From: Diplolepis rosae | Taxonomy: Eukaryota; Arthropoda; Insecta; Hymenoptera; Diplolepididae | Reading direction: 5' to 3' | Length of the DNA stretch: 64,000 bases | NCBI GenBank assembly: GCA_030998225.1 | Contig: JAPYXD010000522.1 | Location: forward strand, 2,170,001-2,234,000 | Shown here: positions 21,557 to 32,718 of the stretch, piece after piece | How positions within the stretch are numbered: position 1 is the first letter of the stretch | How the letters are laid out: every line of letters begins with the position of its first letter | Made by a program: the position numbers and the translations under genes | Notes under the pieces: generated by a model | Databases searched by the model: none | What the model saw: only the letters and a program-made list of their open reading frames with translations | What the model was told of the DNA's origin: nothing

Positions 21557-21766
21557 ATGTGTATTTTGATTGAATCAACAATTTTTGTTTGGAACGGTTT
21601 TCGAAGTTTTACATATAGTCTCTTATCTTTCATGAAAAGTGTAGATACCCATTGTCTGCGTAAGAGCAGCAGACCTGGACTAAACATACCACTTTACATT
21701 TTATTGGTTGGCACAACTGCGTCTTTGATTAAAGAGGGTCAATACATTGACACAATCTCTGATTAA
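21557..21766 (+). other. 69-codon ORF conserved between units
   Basis: The ORF MCILIESTIFVWN...LNIPLYILLVG ends at TAA. Unit 2 has the same frame, length and stop at 49,040-49,249 with no indels, but many replacements. No splice or promoter signals tie it to a gene, and similarity at protein level is no higher than at DNA level. It may be part of a gene or only shared spacer. Confidence 0.2.
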
Positions 21767-22118
21767 AGAACAGTTTATAGAAGTAAGAAAATTAGAACTA
21801 AAATTAATTTTAATGTATCTTGGAAAATGCATCAATACAATTATTAGAAAAAATTAATTTGGGTCAAAGTCATGTGTATAAAAATAGTTATTTGTCATTT
21901 TTTATTTCTTCTTCAAACTTACTAAACGCCTATAATTTTTATCCAATTCTAATAACCATTAGCTCGTTTAGTTTCTTGGAACATTCTCTACAATTCTTTA
22001 AGTTGGATTTTATTTTGAATAATTTGTTTAGAAACTCTACCAAGCACAACATTTGTTCATTTGACGAATCCTAAATAAATTATTTACTTCACTAAGAAAA
22101 GAAATGATATTGAATCTA

Positions 22119-22265
22119 TAGTATTTCTGCCAAAAGCGTGTATATTCTTGATTTAAATCAATATGATATAGAATTCGTAGTATATTTATTAGTCCTTATA
22201 GCATAATTTTTTAAATCAATATTATTCATGCTTTTGGCAGAAACGCTATATATTTAATAGCATTT
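22119..22265. repeat. Fold-back MITE TTTCTGCCAAAAGC, unit 1
   Basis: TATTTCTGCCAAAAGCGTG and the inverse CATGCTTTTGGCAGAAA enclose about 100 AT-rich bases. Unit 2 has it at about 49,570-49,690. A half copy (ATGCTTTC..AGAAATTCTATAG) lies at about 25,405 and 52,065. Confidence 0.6.
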
Positions 22266-22383
22266 TTTTATTAGTTTTACTAAAGCCATGAATCAACAAG
22301 ACCACGTGACCAAATCCCTGTAAAAGTCCATGCAAGATAACTTTTTTATTTTACAAAATATGTTCCCGAAAATTTGGATAATA

Positions 22384-23273
22384 CAAGGTAGGCCATCTAA
22401 CATTTGAAATTTGAATCGGCTATAAAAAAGAAAAACTTATGGATATTTTTCTAAAAGTATGGTTTTATTAGAAAGATTGAACCTTTTCATTTAAGAATGA
22501 AATACAACATAAATCAAATGACTGCCACGGCTGGCCTTACAGTACCCCATTTGATCAACCCAATTTTTCAGTACATTTTCGATTGTTTGGGCAAAAGGTC
22601 AATAAGGTCAATAAGCAAAATTGTAGTATTTGGGGCTCAGAAAATCCAAACGTCTTCATTGAGAAGCATATGCACCCACAACGAGTGACTGTTTGGTGCG
22701 GATTTTGGTAAGGTAGCATCATTGGGCCATTTTTCTTCGAAAATGAGCAAGGAGCCGCCGTTACGCTCAATGGCGAGCGTTACCGTGCCCTGCTCAACGA
22801 ATTTTTGTTTTCAAAAATTGAAAAGGATGACATGGACGACATTTTGTTTCAACGCAGCCAACGTAACAATCGATCTTTTGCGCACTGTTTTTGAAAATCG
22901 AATAATCAAACGAAATTCTGATGTCAGTTGGCCGGCTCAGAGCTGTGATTTGACCCCGTTGGACTATTTTTTGTGGGGAGCCGTTGAGGATAAGTGTTAC
23001 GCTAACCATGAAGAGGCGATTGAAGCCGTGAAACACGGAATCGAAATGGCCATTCATGGGATTGAAGCCCAAACAATCGAAAATTTACTGAAAAATTGGG
23101 TTGATCGAATGAGGTACTGTAAGGCCGGCCGTGGCAATCATGTGAATGATGTTGTGTTACATTCATCAATGGAAAGGTTTAATCCTTCTAATCAAACCAT
23201 ACTTTTGAAAAAATATATATAAGTTTTCTTTTTATAGCCGATCCAAATTCCAAATGTGAGATGGCCCACTCTG
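22384..23273 (+). mobile_element. DD41D mariner remnant
   Basis: Inverted ends (GGCCATCTMACATTTG followed by GGCTATAAAAA) are flanked by TA. The plus strand carries transposase from about 22,600 to 23,180 in shifting frames: HMHPQRVTVWCGFW then a stop, FFFENEQGAAVTLNGERYRA, then a small deletion that removes the second catalytic Asp (QQDGA region), then DLLRTVFENRII, SCDLTPLDYFLWG and KNWVDRMRYC. The first Asp and N-terminus are missing. In unit 2 only a fragment survives at 50,500-50,600. Confidence 0.85.
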
Positions 23274-23394
23274 TACAACAGAAGACGATAAAGAACGTCT
23301 GTTAACTTTGTTCGAGCAAAAATTTTTGCAAAATTTTTACACTTTATTGTAATTGTTGATAAGTTTACGAATTTTTCTCATAATTTTTACTAAA

Positions 23395-24150
23395 ATAGTA
23401 TATAAAATATACATCTTGTCAAAAAATCTCCTACTGAGAATTGGTACACCTCATTCAGGCAAATAATTTTCCATCTTAACGTTTTTTTTGTATGTCACAT
23501 ATTTTGTTTAAATAATGGAATTTTTCAATTTTAATCGTATTTTTAAAATTAAAATTAAAAATATACATATTATCAGAAACTATGTCAGACGTGATTTGTA
23601 GATCTTATTGAAACGAAAATTTTTGCAAACTTACGTTTTTTTCGTATTTTACATATGATTGTTAAAAAATTCAATTTTGGATTTTCAATCATATTTTTTT
23701 AAATTAAAAAGAAAACTATACATCTTATGAAAAAATGTTGCGATTCAAACTTGTTGATCTTTATGTAGTAAACAATTTTTTAACATAACTTTTTTTCGTT
23801 TTTTGTATAATTTGACTGAAAAATGGAATTTTTAAATATTGACTTTTTCGTGTTTTAACATTCCGCAACTTTCCTAATTTTAGTTAAATAGAAAAATGTC
23901 ATTGGGATAATTAGTAGAGATTTATGAGAGCTATCAAAAACCAGTATTGGAATTTTGGATTTTTTCATAAAGTTTTTTTCAGAATCACAAAAAATGCTCC
24001 AATTTACAGGCCGGCAGACAGACATACAGACACTTTCGTAAAAACTGTTTTTATTGACTCAGGGGGTCTCAAAATGTAAAGATTTGATAAAAATTTCATA
24101 AGTCATTTTTCACATAAAACCACTACATTCTCATGTGATGAGAATTTAAA
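23395..24150. repeat. Dispersed AT-rich repeat (second copy)
   Basis: Diverged copy of 8,760-9,625; both share CATTCAGGCAAAT-type and GACACTTTCGTAAAAAC segments and the terminal ATGATGAGAAT. Unit 2 keeps only its ends (50,640-50,830). It is non-coding and lies directly upstream of the first seen exon of gene beta. Confidence 0.6.
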
Positions 24151-24187
24151 AAGTCATCTTACATGAACGAATTAATGTACAATTTAG

Positions 24188-24767
24188 TCACGTGATCCGA
24201 TTGATCCGTGGCCTCAAGTCATACTTGTGAAGTTATCAAAGTCGAAAACTAACTTTTTTTCAAACAAAGACTTAGATGTTGAGTTGGATAAAATTCAAGT
24301 GATTACGCATGGAGACGAGTTCCCGGACACATATAATAAAATTATCGAGGTAAAAGGAGAGCGGGAAGACTTTTCAAAGTGTTTATTTGCTCTGGTATAC
24401 GTAAGTAAATTTACTGAAAAATTTACTGACTTTATAATTTATTGAATATTTTTACATATTGAAAGATTATGAAACCGTCAAATTTTCATTGTAAACCTTT
24501 TTTACTTCAAGCTAAAACATGATTTTCCTCCAGCAAGGAAGCTTTTATATAATTCATTTCTTTATGAACCATACGATTTTTCCAAAATTAATAATGATAT
24601 GTGGTTACTACTGTATGGATACGAAGAGAATGGTATGGGACTTATACTAGAAATAATTTTTATAATTTTAGTATCTAAAACCAAAAATTATAGTTATTTA
24701 ATTTTCCAAATACCTCTATTTTTCACTAATAATTAGTTTATTATTTATAGCATATGAACAATTTTAA
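24188..24767 (+). CDS. Gene beta, unit 1: last three exons
   Basis: Exons 24,188-24,400 (213 bp, phase 0 to 0), 24,512-24,632 (121 bp, 0 to 1) and 24,751-24,767 (ending TAA) join without stops, coding 116 residues of a C-terminus. The acceptors are ACAATTTAG, TTACTTCAAG and TTATTTATAG; the donors GTAAGT and GTATGG. Other phases of the first exon hit stops, so phase 0 is forced. Unit 2 has identical exon lengths and phases with about the same signals (50,870-51,447), good evidence that this is a gene. The peptide starts SRDPIDPWPQV, contains HGDEFPDTYNKIIEVKGERE and ends AYEQF. The 5' exons were not found; they should lie upstream in a transposon-filled interval. The family is not recognised. 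Confidence 0.6.
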
Positions 24768-24865
24768 CGGCAAAAAGACGTGAAATTTTAGAAACCGGAA
24801 AATTTTGAAGATTGCATATTACATATGGAGCAAACGAATGAATGAAATTTTACCATCGTGTTATA

Positions 24866-25152
24866 CAGGGTGAGTTTTATATCTTAAGACATCGAATTAT
24901 CTCGAGAAATGCACATTAAAAATCTTACTGCATACCCCGTACCTTGTGGAAGTGAGGTAAATAAAAATGTGTTTAAAATAAAAATAAAATTTAAAATTAA
25001 AAAAAAAAAAATTCCAATAAAACTTACGTATTTTTTAGTGGGGAATCCGAATCTCCAATAAAAAATAGAGGTTCCGATATGGAAGATTTTTTGCGTGCGA
25101 TGCGTATTTCTTCAGTTATTTCGATATTTCAAAAGATAAAAAACTCACCCTG
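24866..25152. mobile_element. MITE CAGGGTGAGTTT, unit 1
   Basis: CAGGGTGAGTTTTATATCTT and the inverse AAGATAAAAAACTCACCCTG are flanked by TA. The same insertion is in unit 2 (51,546-51,831). The TA target and CAGGGT ends fit Tc1/mariner-type MITEs. It lies just past the beta stop codon and may fall in the 3' UTR. Confidence 0.75.
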
Positions 25153-26271
25153 TATAATGAATGCACGAAAAGTTTTACGGAAATTCTTTGATTATTTCTT
25201 CGTTACTTGCAAAACAAGTGATCAAGATGTCGAAGACTTAGCATATTTTTCGCAGAACTTTCGTTGAATCCGATAATTAAAATTTTAGCTTCGAAAAGTG
25301 TAACTGATAAGAAATTCTATTTGTTGTTGAATTTTTCTACGCTGTCAATGAGAAAAAAATGCTCTTGAATATTAATTCGAATCAATGACACAATATAATC
25401 GTACATGCTTTCAAGAGAAATTCTATAGATTCAATAGCATTTATTCTCAATATCTGAGTGACTTTACTAATACTAATTTTCATACACAGGTATAGAGTGC
25501 ATTTATTCAACACCAAGCCAATATATGTCTCAAAATACTGATTTCATTACAGTCCGAATAAGGAATAACCATAAAAAAGTAAGTAAAGAGAGTTAGAACA
25601 GTTTCTTCAACAGAGCTGAAAGCCCTGGTGGAAATTTTAAAATGAAATTAAATCCACTTAACCGGTAGTCATTCCAGTCAAGTGGATATCATTTTGAATT
25701 AATTTTTTATTGATTGGTAAATTCGCTAGCCACTTCAAGTTAAATTCAAATGATTCCACTTGTTTCTAGTGGTTATCCACTATTTGACAAAACGCGAAGT
25801 TCGCCACTCCGGACTTGTGGATAATCACTAAAACAAATAGTGGTTAACTCTGCGGAGCATGTACGAAAGCTTCGTGACGAACAGACAAAACACCACTGCA
25901 GTGCAGATGAATTCTTAAAATCACTAGTTTATTGAGATCGAACGTAAAATATAGGACATACACGTGACGTCACAAAAAATGCAAAATGGCGTTGCGAGCC
26001 GAGGGATTGTAACATTGCAGCATAGGTGTGAAAATGATTTATGAGGGAAAAAGATATTAAGTAATGAAGACATTTTCCGTTAGACTAACACACCCAACAG
26101 TGAAAGAAATTTTAAAGAAGGCGAGCGGATCATTAATGAAGGTCACATAATTTATTGTGGACAAATTATAGATTTTTAATGGTTTAGTGAGGTTAAGTTC
26201 GAAGTGCTTGTCTTAAAGCAGTTTAAAAGAACTGCTCGAAATAAAAAGAGAAGTATCAAATAGTGGACGTA

Positions 26272-27447
26272 AAGGGTTTTCCAATAGGGACATAACAATT
26301 TTATCTATGAATAAAACACAGAAATATTTGAGAAATTGAGTTCAAATTTATTGTGGGTGTAGTGCAAGCAATTTGATATCGGTCATATGACCACCACGAG
26401 CCCGTTTACAGCGGTCGATTCTTTGGACCCAATTTTCCACCACTCTGGCACACATTTCGACCAGAACGTTGGCAATTTCCCGTTGGATGTTGTCTTTGAG
26501 GTCGTCTAAAGTTGCTGGCTTGTTAGCATAGACCAGTGCCTTCATAGGGCCCCATAAAAAGAAATCCAATGGCGTTAGATCGCATGAATGAGGCGGCCAT
26601 TCGACAGGACCATTTCTCGAGATAACACGTTCACCGAATTTGCCTTTCAATAAATCGATTTTGACGCGTGCTGTGTGGCTTGTGGCACCGTCTTGTTGAA
26701 CCCACATATTGTTGATGTCAAATCCTCAGAACCTGAAAATATTGCTATCAGACCAATGCTACGGTATGGTCTTCAGAACTATACGAGTATAGGTGAGACA
26801 GCTATACTGGTATTCCTAAACGTCATACTGCTCCGCGAAGGATACAAGTTCGTTGATATGACAATCCCCAATCTCTTAATTTTCTCTTCACCCACTCGTC
26901 CATAGCAATTGTGGATTTTCACGCGTAATAAGAGAATACGCGAAACGCATAAATTATATTTCAAGCAAAGAATAAATGCCTCTAACAAATCGACAAACGC
27001 CTCGAACAAATGACACTTCTTTCTCATTTCGAGGTTAGAGTCGCGTGCATACGAAGCAATGTATAGGTCGCGCGGCAAACCAGTATAGTTGTCTCACCTA
27101 TACCGTATGGATCGAGACACTATATATCGGTATAGGTCGGACATCTATACTTCTATCGTTGCACGAACGAAATTATAATGGTACGATGGCAAAAAACGCA
27201 TTTCGGTGCGTCACGCATTCAGATTAGATACAATACCAATATAGTATAGTCACGACAGGTATTTTTCTGAACTAAAATTCTCTATAGTTTTCTCAGCTAT
27301 GCTGTTTTTTCCGTGTGGTTCGTGAACTTTACCATGATTAAAATGTTGACTTTAACTAACGTTTTGACATTGACAGTTCATTAAAAAAGTTTAAGGGTGC
27401 GTTCATATAAAGATACGACATTGTTATGTCCCTATTGGAAAACCCTT
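26272..27447 (-). mobile_element. DD41D mariner, 5' half replaced
   Basis: The ends AAGGGTTTTCCAATAGGGAC and its inverse are flanked by TA (26,270; 27,448), and the unit 2 empty site at about 55,650 confirms the insertion. The C-terminal half of the transposase is present on the minus strand; the rest is occupied by about 700 bp of unrelated sequence, including an inverted repeat (26,781-26,810 with 27,080-27,107, TATAGGTGAGACA). Confidence 0.87.
26348..26707 (-). pseudogene. DD41D transposase, C-terminal half
   Basis: 119 codons starting WVQQDGATSHTARV. The second catalytic Asp (QQDGA) and the third (HSCDLTPLDFFLWG) are separated by 41 residues, the DD41D signature of rosa-type mariners. 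The C-terminal VVENWVQRIDRCKRARGGH is typical of the family. The N-terminal DNA-binding domain and first Asp are gone. Confidence 0.85.
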
Positions 27448-28129
27448 TATAATTAGTATGAGATGCACTTGTAAAGCTGGCCTAGGGAAAAAATGTAAGC
27501 ATGTATTTTGAACCTTGCTTTAGTGTTATAGGTTAGTATGTATTTTGCTTATATTTTTATATTCACTTTCATGTTACTTATCTGATTGATTAATAAGAAA
27601 TTCTGCATTCATTCATAGATTTATACTTCTCCTTTTATTTCGTGCGGTTCTTCTTTTAAATTGCTTGTAGACAAACACTTCGAACTTAACCTCACTAAAC
27701 CATTAAAATCTATATTTTTCCCACAATAAATCATTCTCACACCTATTCTGCAATTATTTATTATAAAAATATTATAAAAAATTATTTCGATTGTATCCGT
27801 TCACAGTCCGTATTCATTCCAAACAATACCAATGTAAATTCACATACATTCCAAATTGTTCTAAATAATTGTGAGCAAGTTTTCGTTCCGACTTAATCCG
27901 TTTTCGTTTAGAAGTCATCCTAAATTAAGCCTCTGTATTCCCAAAATACCATTCCGAATGATTCCACATTATTATGTATCTATTTTTCAATCCGTTTAAA
28001 TGTGCATATATTCTGAAGTCATTCTCTTAATAATTTTGCATTATACGTTGCCGACAGGTGTTCTCGTAGACGATTTCAAACTCTGATATCGCGAATAAAT
28101 GCAAATTAAATCCAAATTTAAAGAATTTA

Positions 28130-28238
28130 AAATCTTTCTGTGGAAAAAAGACCCATTCGACTGCGCTGGGATTTGAGCCCAGGTCTTTCAATTGCCGGTC
28201 GACTGCTCTGACCACTGAACTACACAGGCGTCCAACAT
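28130..28238 (-). repeat. tRNA-derived SINE head, copy 2
   Basis: On the minus strand: TAGTTCAGTGGTCAGAGC (A box, 28,205-28,222) and GGGCTCAAATCCC (B box, 28,168-28,180), then CACAGAAAGATTTT. It shares GTCGACCGG and the tail with the copy at 2,251. The body is close to a tRNA, but its ends do not pair convincingly and it belongs to the repeated set. Confidence 0.65.
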
Positions 28239-28510
28239 GTCCTTCTCCACATAAGACCTCCTTATATCGCCTTGCGACACTGTCTTGCGACTGTAACGTG
28301 GTTTCGGCAACAATTTCACGGCAGAATGTCTAACTTTCATGCATTGGTCAAGCTATATGCGCGCCCTTTATAATAGCGGGAATAAAAACGTCGATAACCT
28401 CAAGCGTCAAAATTTGTCCGCTATCTGCTAATGTTTATTAGTGGCAATGAGTGGATATTATTTAGAATGTAATAGTAGTGACCGAAGTGTAACAAAAATA
28501 AAAAAATAAA

Positions 28511-28696
28511 ATGAATGACATATCCTCTGATGAATTGACAGATGAAGAAGAAATTAATAAAAACTTTGAAACTGAAGCTCAATTAATAGTAGAAACTGAC
28601 ACCTTACACAAAAAGTCCGTTGACAGATGCATGCTAGTCTATGATAATTACCAAAGATGGAAACAAGGAAATAGAAATCTAAACCTTAATTTATAG
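28511..28696 (+). pseudogene. Tyrosine-recombinase (Crypton-like) N-terminal fragment
   Basis: A 61-codon frame MNDISSDELTDEEEINKNFE, then DTLHKKSVDRCMLVYDNYQRWK. The LPKKS..RY..VY..Y..WK pattern matches the core-binding start of insect Crypton-like tyrosine recombinases, from memory. The frame stops before any catalytic Arg/His/Tyr. Low-complexity C-rich sequence follows. Confidence 0.35.
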
Positions 28697-29087
28697 ATGT
28701 ATTTGATGCCTGCCCCCCCCCCCTCCCGTCCAGCAGCACTCGCTCCGCTCGTGCCGCAAATGTCGGGTCAGGCATCAATATATTCCAATGCACACATGCA
28801 ATTGTTTTCGTACTTTCGACCGGGTAGCAAGAAAAATAGCATACACTACATGGGCAGAAAGTTGAGATTCCTGCCCTTGTAATGTAATATACTATTTTTG
28901 CTTTTTTCCACTATGATTTTTTTTATTAAACGGATAGCAGCAGACATGTTTAAATCGAGAGCTTGGCATTTCTGTATTAATTTGAAATAGGTGAACACTT
29001 GAGGAACATTCACAGAAAACTAAAACAGCAGTCACTGCATTCACTGCCACACGTACTTCGAGTCCGAGCATTCCTAATCAAGCTTAA

Positions 29088-29822
29088 GGGGAGGTTCTCC
29101 TCTTTTTAGCCAAAAATGAAGCGGAATTTGATAATTTACTGTCGGATAATGAAAAGACATACGAATAAACGGTTATGATGGTTTATTAAGCCATCTTTTT
29201 AAAATACAAAAGAAAATTCTTTATGACAAAATCTAATATGGTGGACCCAAAATGGCGGGTCTTGTCATCCTTTGAAAGCGAGACGTTGTTCGATAACGTC
29301 AAGGTTGTAGCCACTTGTAGTGAACTGAAATCAAAAATTTGTTTTTTGTAGTCAAGTTTATAAAATTCCCTATGACTTATACCTATTTCTAAAGAATTTT
29401 CATTAATAAATTATCCAATTCATGCATAATCAAAGAAAAAGTTCGATTTTACCCTCTTTTTATTAAAGTTTTTTCTTATCAAACGACTATTATTTAACAA
29501 TTGCTTATGTTTATTTTAGGTATAAGTCATACAAAAAATCATACTCTTCCAGGAACATTTTAGATGAAGTAAATCGGATCAGTAGATCATGAGCTATGCT
29601 TGACGTTAGGATAAACAAAAAGGATTTCGAGATAAACGCGTTTAAAGTTCTAAGTCTCACATACACGTTCCAAGAGAACCATCATCACTGGAGACTCGAG
29701 TACTCTAGAAAATATGCTGCGGATCGAAAAATCCTTTTGCACAAATATTCTAGGCATTCATACCTTTCATTTGATGAAAAAAAAAAATCGATTTTTTGAA
29801 AACAAAAGAGGAGAACCTCCCC
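29088..29822. mobile_element. TTAA-flanked MITE (piggyBac-like)
   Basis: GGGGAGGTTCTCCTCTTTT and its inverse are flanked by TTAA on both sides (29,084-29,087; 29,823-29,826). TTAA duplication is the piggyBac signature. The 735-bp interior has no transposase. Confidence 0.78.
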
Positions 29823-30399
29823 TTAAGCGTAGTTGCAGCGTGCGAGCTCGTTCGTTGCAACGCGCGGGACAGATTTTATAAATTAATTACACCTACAGTT
29901 TTCATTTTTCCATTCCAAAATTTTGCCTGCTTATTGAAAAAACTTCAACAAAGATTTAGAAACAAAAAATTGGAAAAAAATTAGTTCCAAATTTAAAAAA
30001 ATTCAATTGTTTATAAAAATGTACTATATTCTTATTACAAAAAAAACAACGAAATGTGTGCTATAACTTTTTTGAAAGCTTGTACTCTTTCGTGCATTTC
30101 AAGTGCAAGGGTTACATTTTATACTCAAAACTGCTTTTACATTGAGCTGTTGAAAAAATTTTTTTTTTCCCGAGTGCCAAACTTAAAAAAATTATATATC
30201 GAAATTTTCAAGTATCACATTGAGAAAAAAAATACGCGTCGATTATTTTCGAAGCAAAAAGACAAAAAAAATATTTCGTCGAAAAAAAAATGTTGACTGT
30301 AAATCTCCCATGAAATGACCCATATATATTCTTACTATATTAAATATACTTTTATTATACCAAATATTCAATTATTATATTCTTCCATATACAATTTAG

Positions 30400-31606
30400 A
30401 ATTATATGTGGAGAAGTAGCCCTTTATTTATTCAATACCGAATAGAAGCGATTTGTGATGAGCACAATATAATAAATTATCCTGATGGTTCTACGGACAC
30501 AGATGTCACCTGCCGAAAAACCAATTATATTTTTGATTCAGTGAAACTCGTAATAGAGGTATATCGCCTTGACATAATATGCTTTATTCTAATTTCATTG
30601 AACCAAATTAATAGTATATTATGTGCCTAGGCGCATAACGAGGGTTATTATGCAACGAGCGACAATGCTCGCAGGAGATAAAAGCCGAGACGCAGCCGCG
30701 GCGCGATCAGTCCTGCGAGCATTTTAAGCGAGTCTCGTAATTACCCGAATTGTGTTCATTGGCACATATTCTATTTTATGTGACTTCGGCGCATAAACGC
30801 GTTTTTACGCTACAGTTGGGAGTAGCGTAATGTTGTGTATTACGATACAGAGTAACGTAATGTAAAAATTGAACTGCGCATGCGCCTATTACGATACGCT
30901 ACTACTACACAAGATCGAGAAAATCAAAATTTCGACCTTTCGAGATTGGATCCGAGTGTACGCAGAAAAACTCGTAAATGTGCCGAAGTCACATAAAATT
31001 AGAATATGCGCCAATGCACACAATTCGGATAATTACGAGACTCGCTTAAAATGCTCGCAGGACTGATCGCGCCGTGGCTTCGTCTCGGCTTTGTCTCGGC
31101 TTCGTCTCAGCTACGCCTCGACTACGCCTTGGCTTCGATCTTCTGCGCGCATTGTCGCTCGTCGCGTAATAACCCTCATTATGCGCCTAGGCACGTAATA
31201 TACCATTACACAAAATAAAATATATACACTGAGAAAAATGGATTATAAAATTTAATATCCAGGTCCAGTGACTATGGGACAGCTATTCAGATTATAAATA
31301 CTAAAATCTAGATTATAAGAAGTATAATCCAGATTATAAGTGACATAACCTACAATTTTTTCTATATTCTAAAATCATACCGCTTATAATTGAGATTATA
31401 GCTTTTATAATTCAAATGGCCGTCCTATAGTCACTGTACCTGGATATTAAATTTTATAATCCATTTTTCTCCGTGTACTATTCAAAATTCAATTTTCAAT
31501 GAATCACGTCTAAAATAAGTTTAATTGATTCTAATTTTTTTTTTATTCGCTGCAGAGAAATGGTGAAAGTGTTAACTGGAACAGCTATTTAAAGCAGATA
31601 TCTTAA
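30400..31606 (+). CDS. Gene gamma, unit 1: last two exons
   Basis: Exons 30,400-30,558 (159 bp, phase 0 to 0) and 31,556-31,606 (ending TAA) join without stops; acceptors ATACAATTTAG and TTCGCTGCAG, donor GTATAT. They encode NYMWRSSPLFIQYRIEA, DVTCRKTNYIF, then RNGESVNWNSYLKQIS (69 residues). Unit 2 has the same structure (58,828-59,186) with many replacements but no frame change, including conserved TDVTCRKTNYIF and RNGESVNW. The intron holds a fold-back element and a MITE missing from unit 2. The upstream exons were not identified, and the two units share no alignable sequence directly upstream of about 30,320. The family is not recognised. Confidence 0.58.
30614..31203. repeat. Fold-back element with 11-12-bp repeats, unit 1
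   Basis: GTATATTATGTGCCTAGGCG and its inverse begin arms of over 150 bp. The right arm has degenerate tandem units GGCTTCGTCTC / AGCTACGCCTC. A second copy lies at 49,793-50,418 with a longer array. It lies in the gamma intron and unit 2 lacks it there. Confidence 0.75.
31227..31475. mobile_element. MITE CACTGAGAAAAATGG
   Basis: CACTGAGAAAAATGGATTAT and its inverse (ATAATCCATTTTTCTCCGTG) extend through about 39 bp, with TA on both sides. It is missing at the matching point of the unit 2 gamma intron (about 59,065). Confidence 0.75.
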
Positions 31607-31907
31607 ATTTATATATCAGTATTTTCCTAGCAAAATGAGACTTCGGATAAATGAATACCTACATGGAGAATTATAGTTCGAGAAACTTTACTCAACTTTT
31701 GGGTTCAATTCAACATATGGGAAAGTTCGAGATTATTTCATATAATTGAAATAATTTGTGACGTATTAAATGTAAAAGAATGCATCACAGTTCGGTAAAC
31801 TTTAAAGATGTAGAGCAAAGTTTTAAAATACACATTAAAGATTTGTAAAAGTAAATATTAATACCCGTTGTGTAATTTTATTGTTTTTCAACGAACATAA
31901 TTAACCA

Positions 31908-32105
31908 TATGGGAAACTGTACAGGAAACCATATCGGAAACTACATGAGAAGCTATATAGGATTCGGGCTCAAATTACTATACAGTTTCCCATATTGCTT
32001 CCTATATAGTTTCTTGCATAGTTTCCTATATAGCTTAGCACGTAGTTCACCATATTGTTTCCCACATACTTTCCTACGTAGTTTACTACATAGGATTTTT
32101 CAATA
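31908..32105. repeat. GGGAAACTATAT minisatellite in opposed arms, unit 1
   Basis: Degenerate units of about 10-12 bp (ATGGGAAACTGTAC, GGAAACTACAT) run forward to about 31,960 and then as reverse complement (AGTTTCCCATAT) to 32,100. It is related to 60,480-60,600 and 60,760-60,960 in unit 2. Confidence 0.75.
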
Positions 32106-32718
32106 GGGTATCGTTCTATATATAGGTTTAGAATTAGATTTATATGTCTTCTTCGAGGAAGTCTGGTTTCAGGAGAACTTTAGGCCCCCTCAAGTGGGTT
32201 CCTCGAGGATACGATTTCCAATCTAGCACCAGGTGTATAAAACACATCTTCTTCCGGGAAGTCTGAGTTTTTTAGAAATTTAGGACGGCTCAGAATGCAT
32301 CCATTGAATTAAAGAAGATTTCTTTTTTCTACCAACAGAATAGTTTCTCTGTTAATAAACTCATCTGTAAAGTGTAAAACGAAAATAGTTTTACCGATAA
32401 ACGATTTCTATTGACTCTGAAAAAATCCTTTAACTATTAAAGGATTGCATTTGTAGGCTATCAGTCGAAGTGTGCCTGCGCATCAGTAGGTGTGCACCGT
32501 CTAGTGCTTAACAGTGCAATATGCGCGAGTAGTTTTTATGTTGCGCGGGATTTTCTTTTATCATCGCGATTAATTAACGTGAATGCTTCAAAGAATGGAT
32601 TTCTTCAAAATATGAAGGATCTCAGAGTGCGACATCAAAATTTTGGAATGTACGTATAACAGAATGAGCAATTTTTATCCGCATAACCTCATTTTTTTTT
32701 GCTCCTGTCAATCGAAGC

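Larger units (their letters stand above)
26029..27511 (+). pseudogene. SWIM zinc-finger gene fragment, split by a transposon
   Basis: The plus strand at about 26,060-26,190 encodes NSERNFKEGERIIN and HIIYCGQIIDF after an in-frame stop. At 27,452-27,511 it encodes ISMRCTCKAGLGKKCKHVF, a CxCx(7)CxH SWIM motif. A DD41D element (26,272-27,447) sits between them. In unit 2 the first part is intact (55,409-55,555) and the element is absent. The combination (HxxYCGKI followed by CTCKAG..CKH) matches SWIM-domain proteins common as multi-copy genes in insects, from memory. Confidence 0.45.

Noticed and set aside
26779..27078. 99-codon minus ORF inside the DD41D element
   Set aside because: Unrecognised and lying between short inverted repeats of an inserted non-autonomous element; no support for coding.
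28130..28238. Functional tRNA gene
   Set aside because: A and B boxes are good but the ends do not form a convincing acceptor stem, and the sequence belongs to a dispersed family with a shared tail.
31908..32105. CRISPR-like array
   Set aside because: Repeat units are 10-12 bp, degenerate, contiguous and inverted midway, with no spacers; a minisatellite in eukaryotic DNA.
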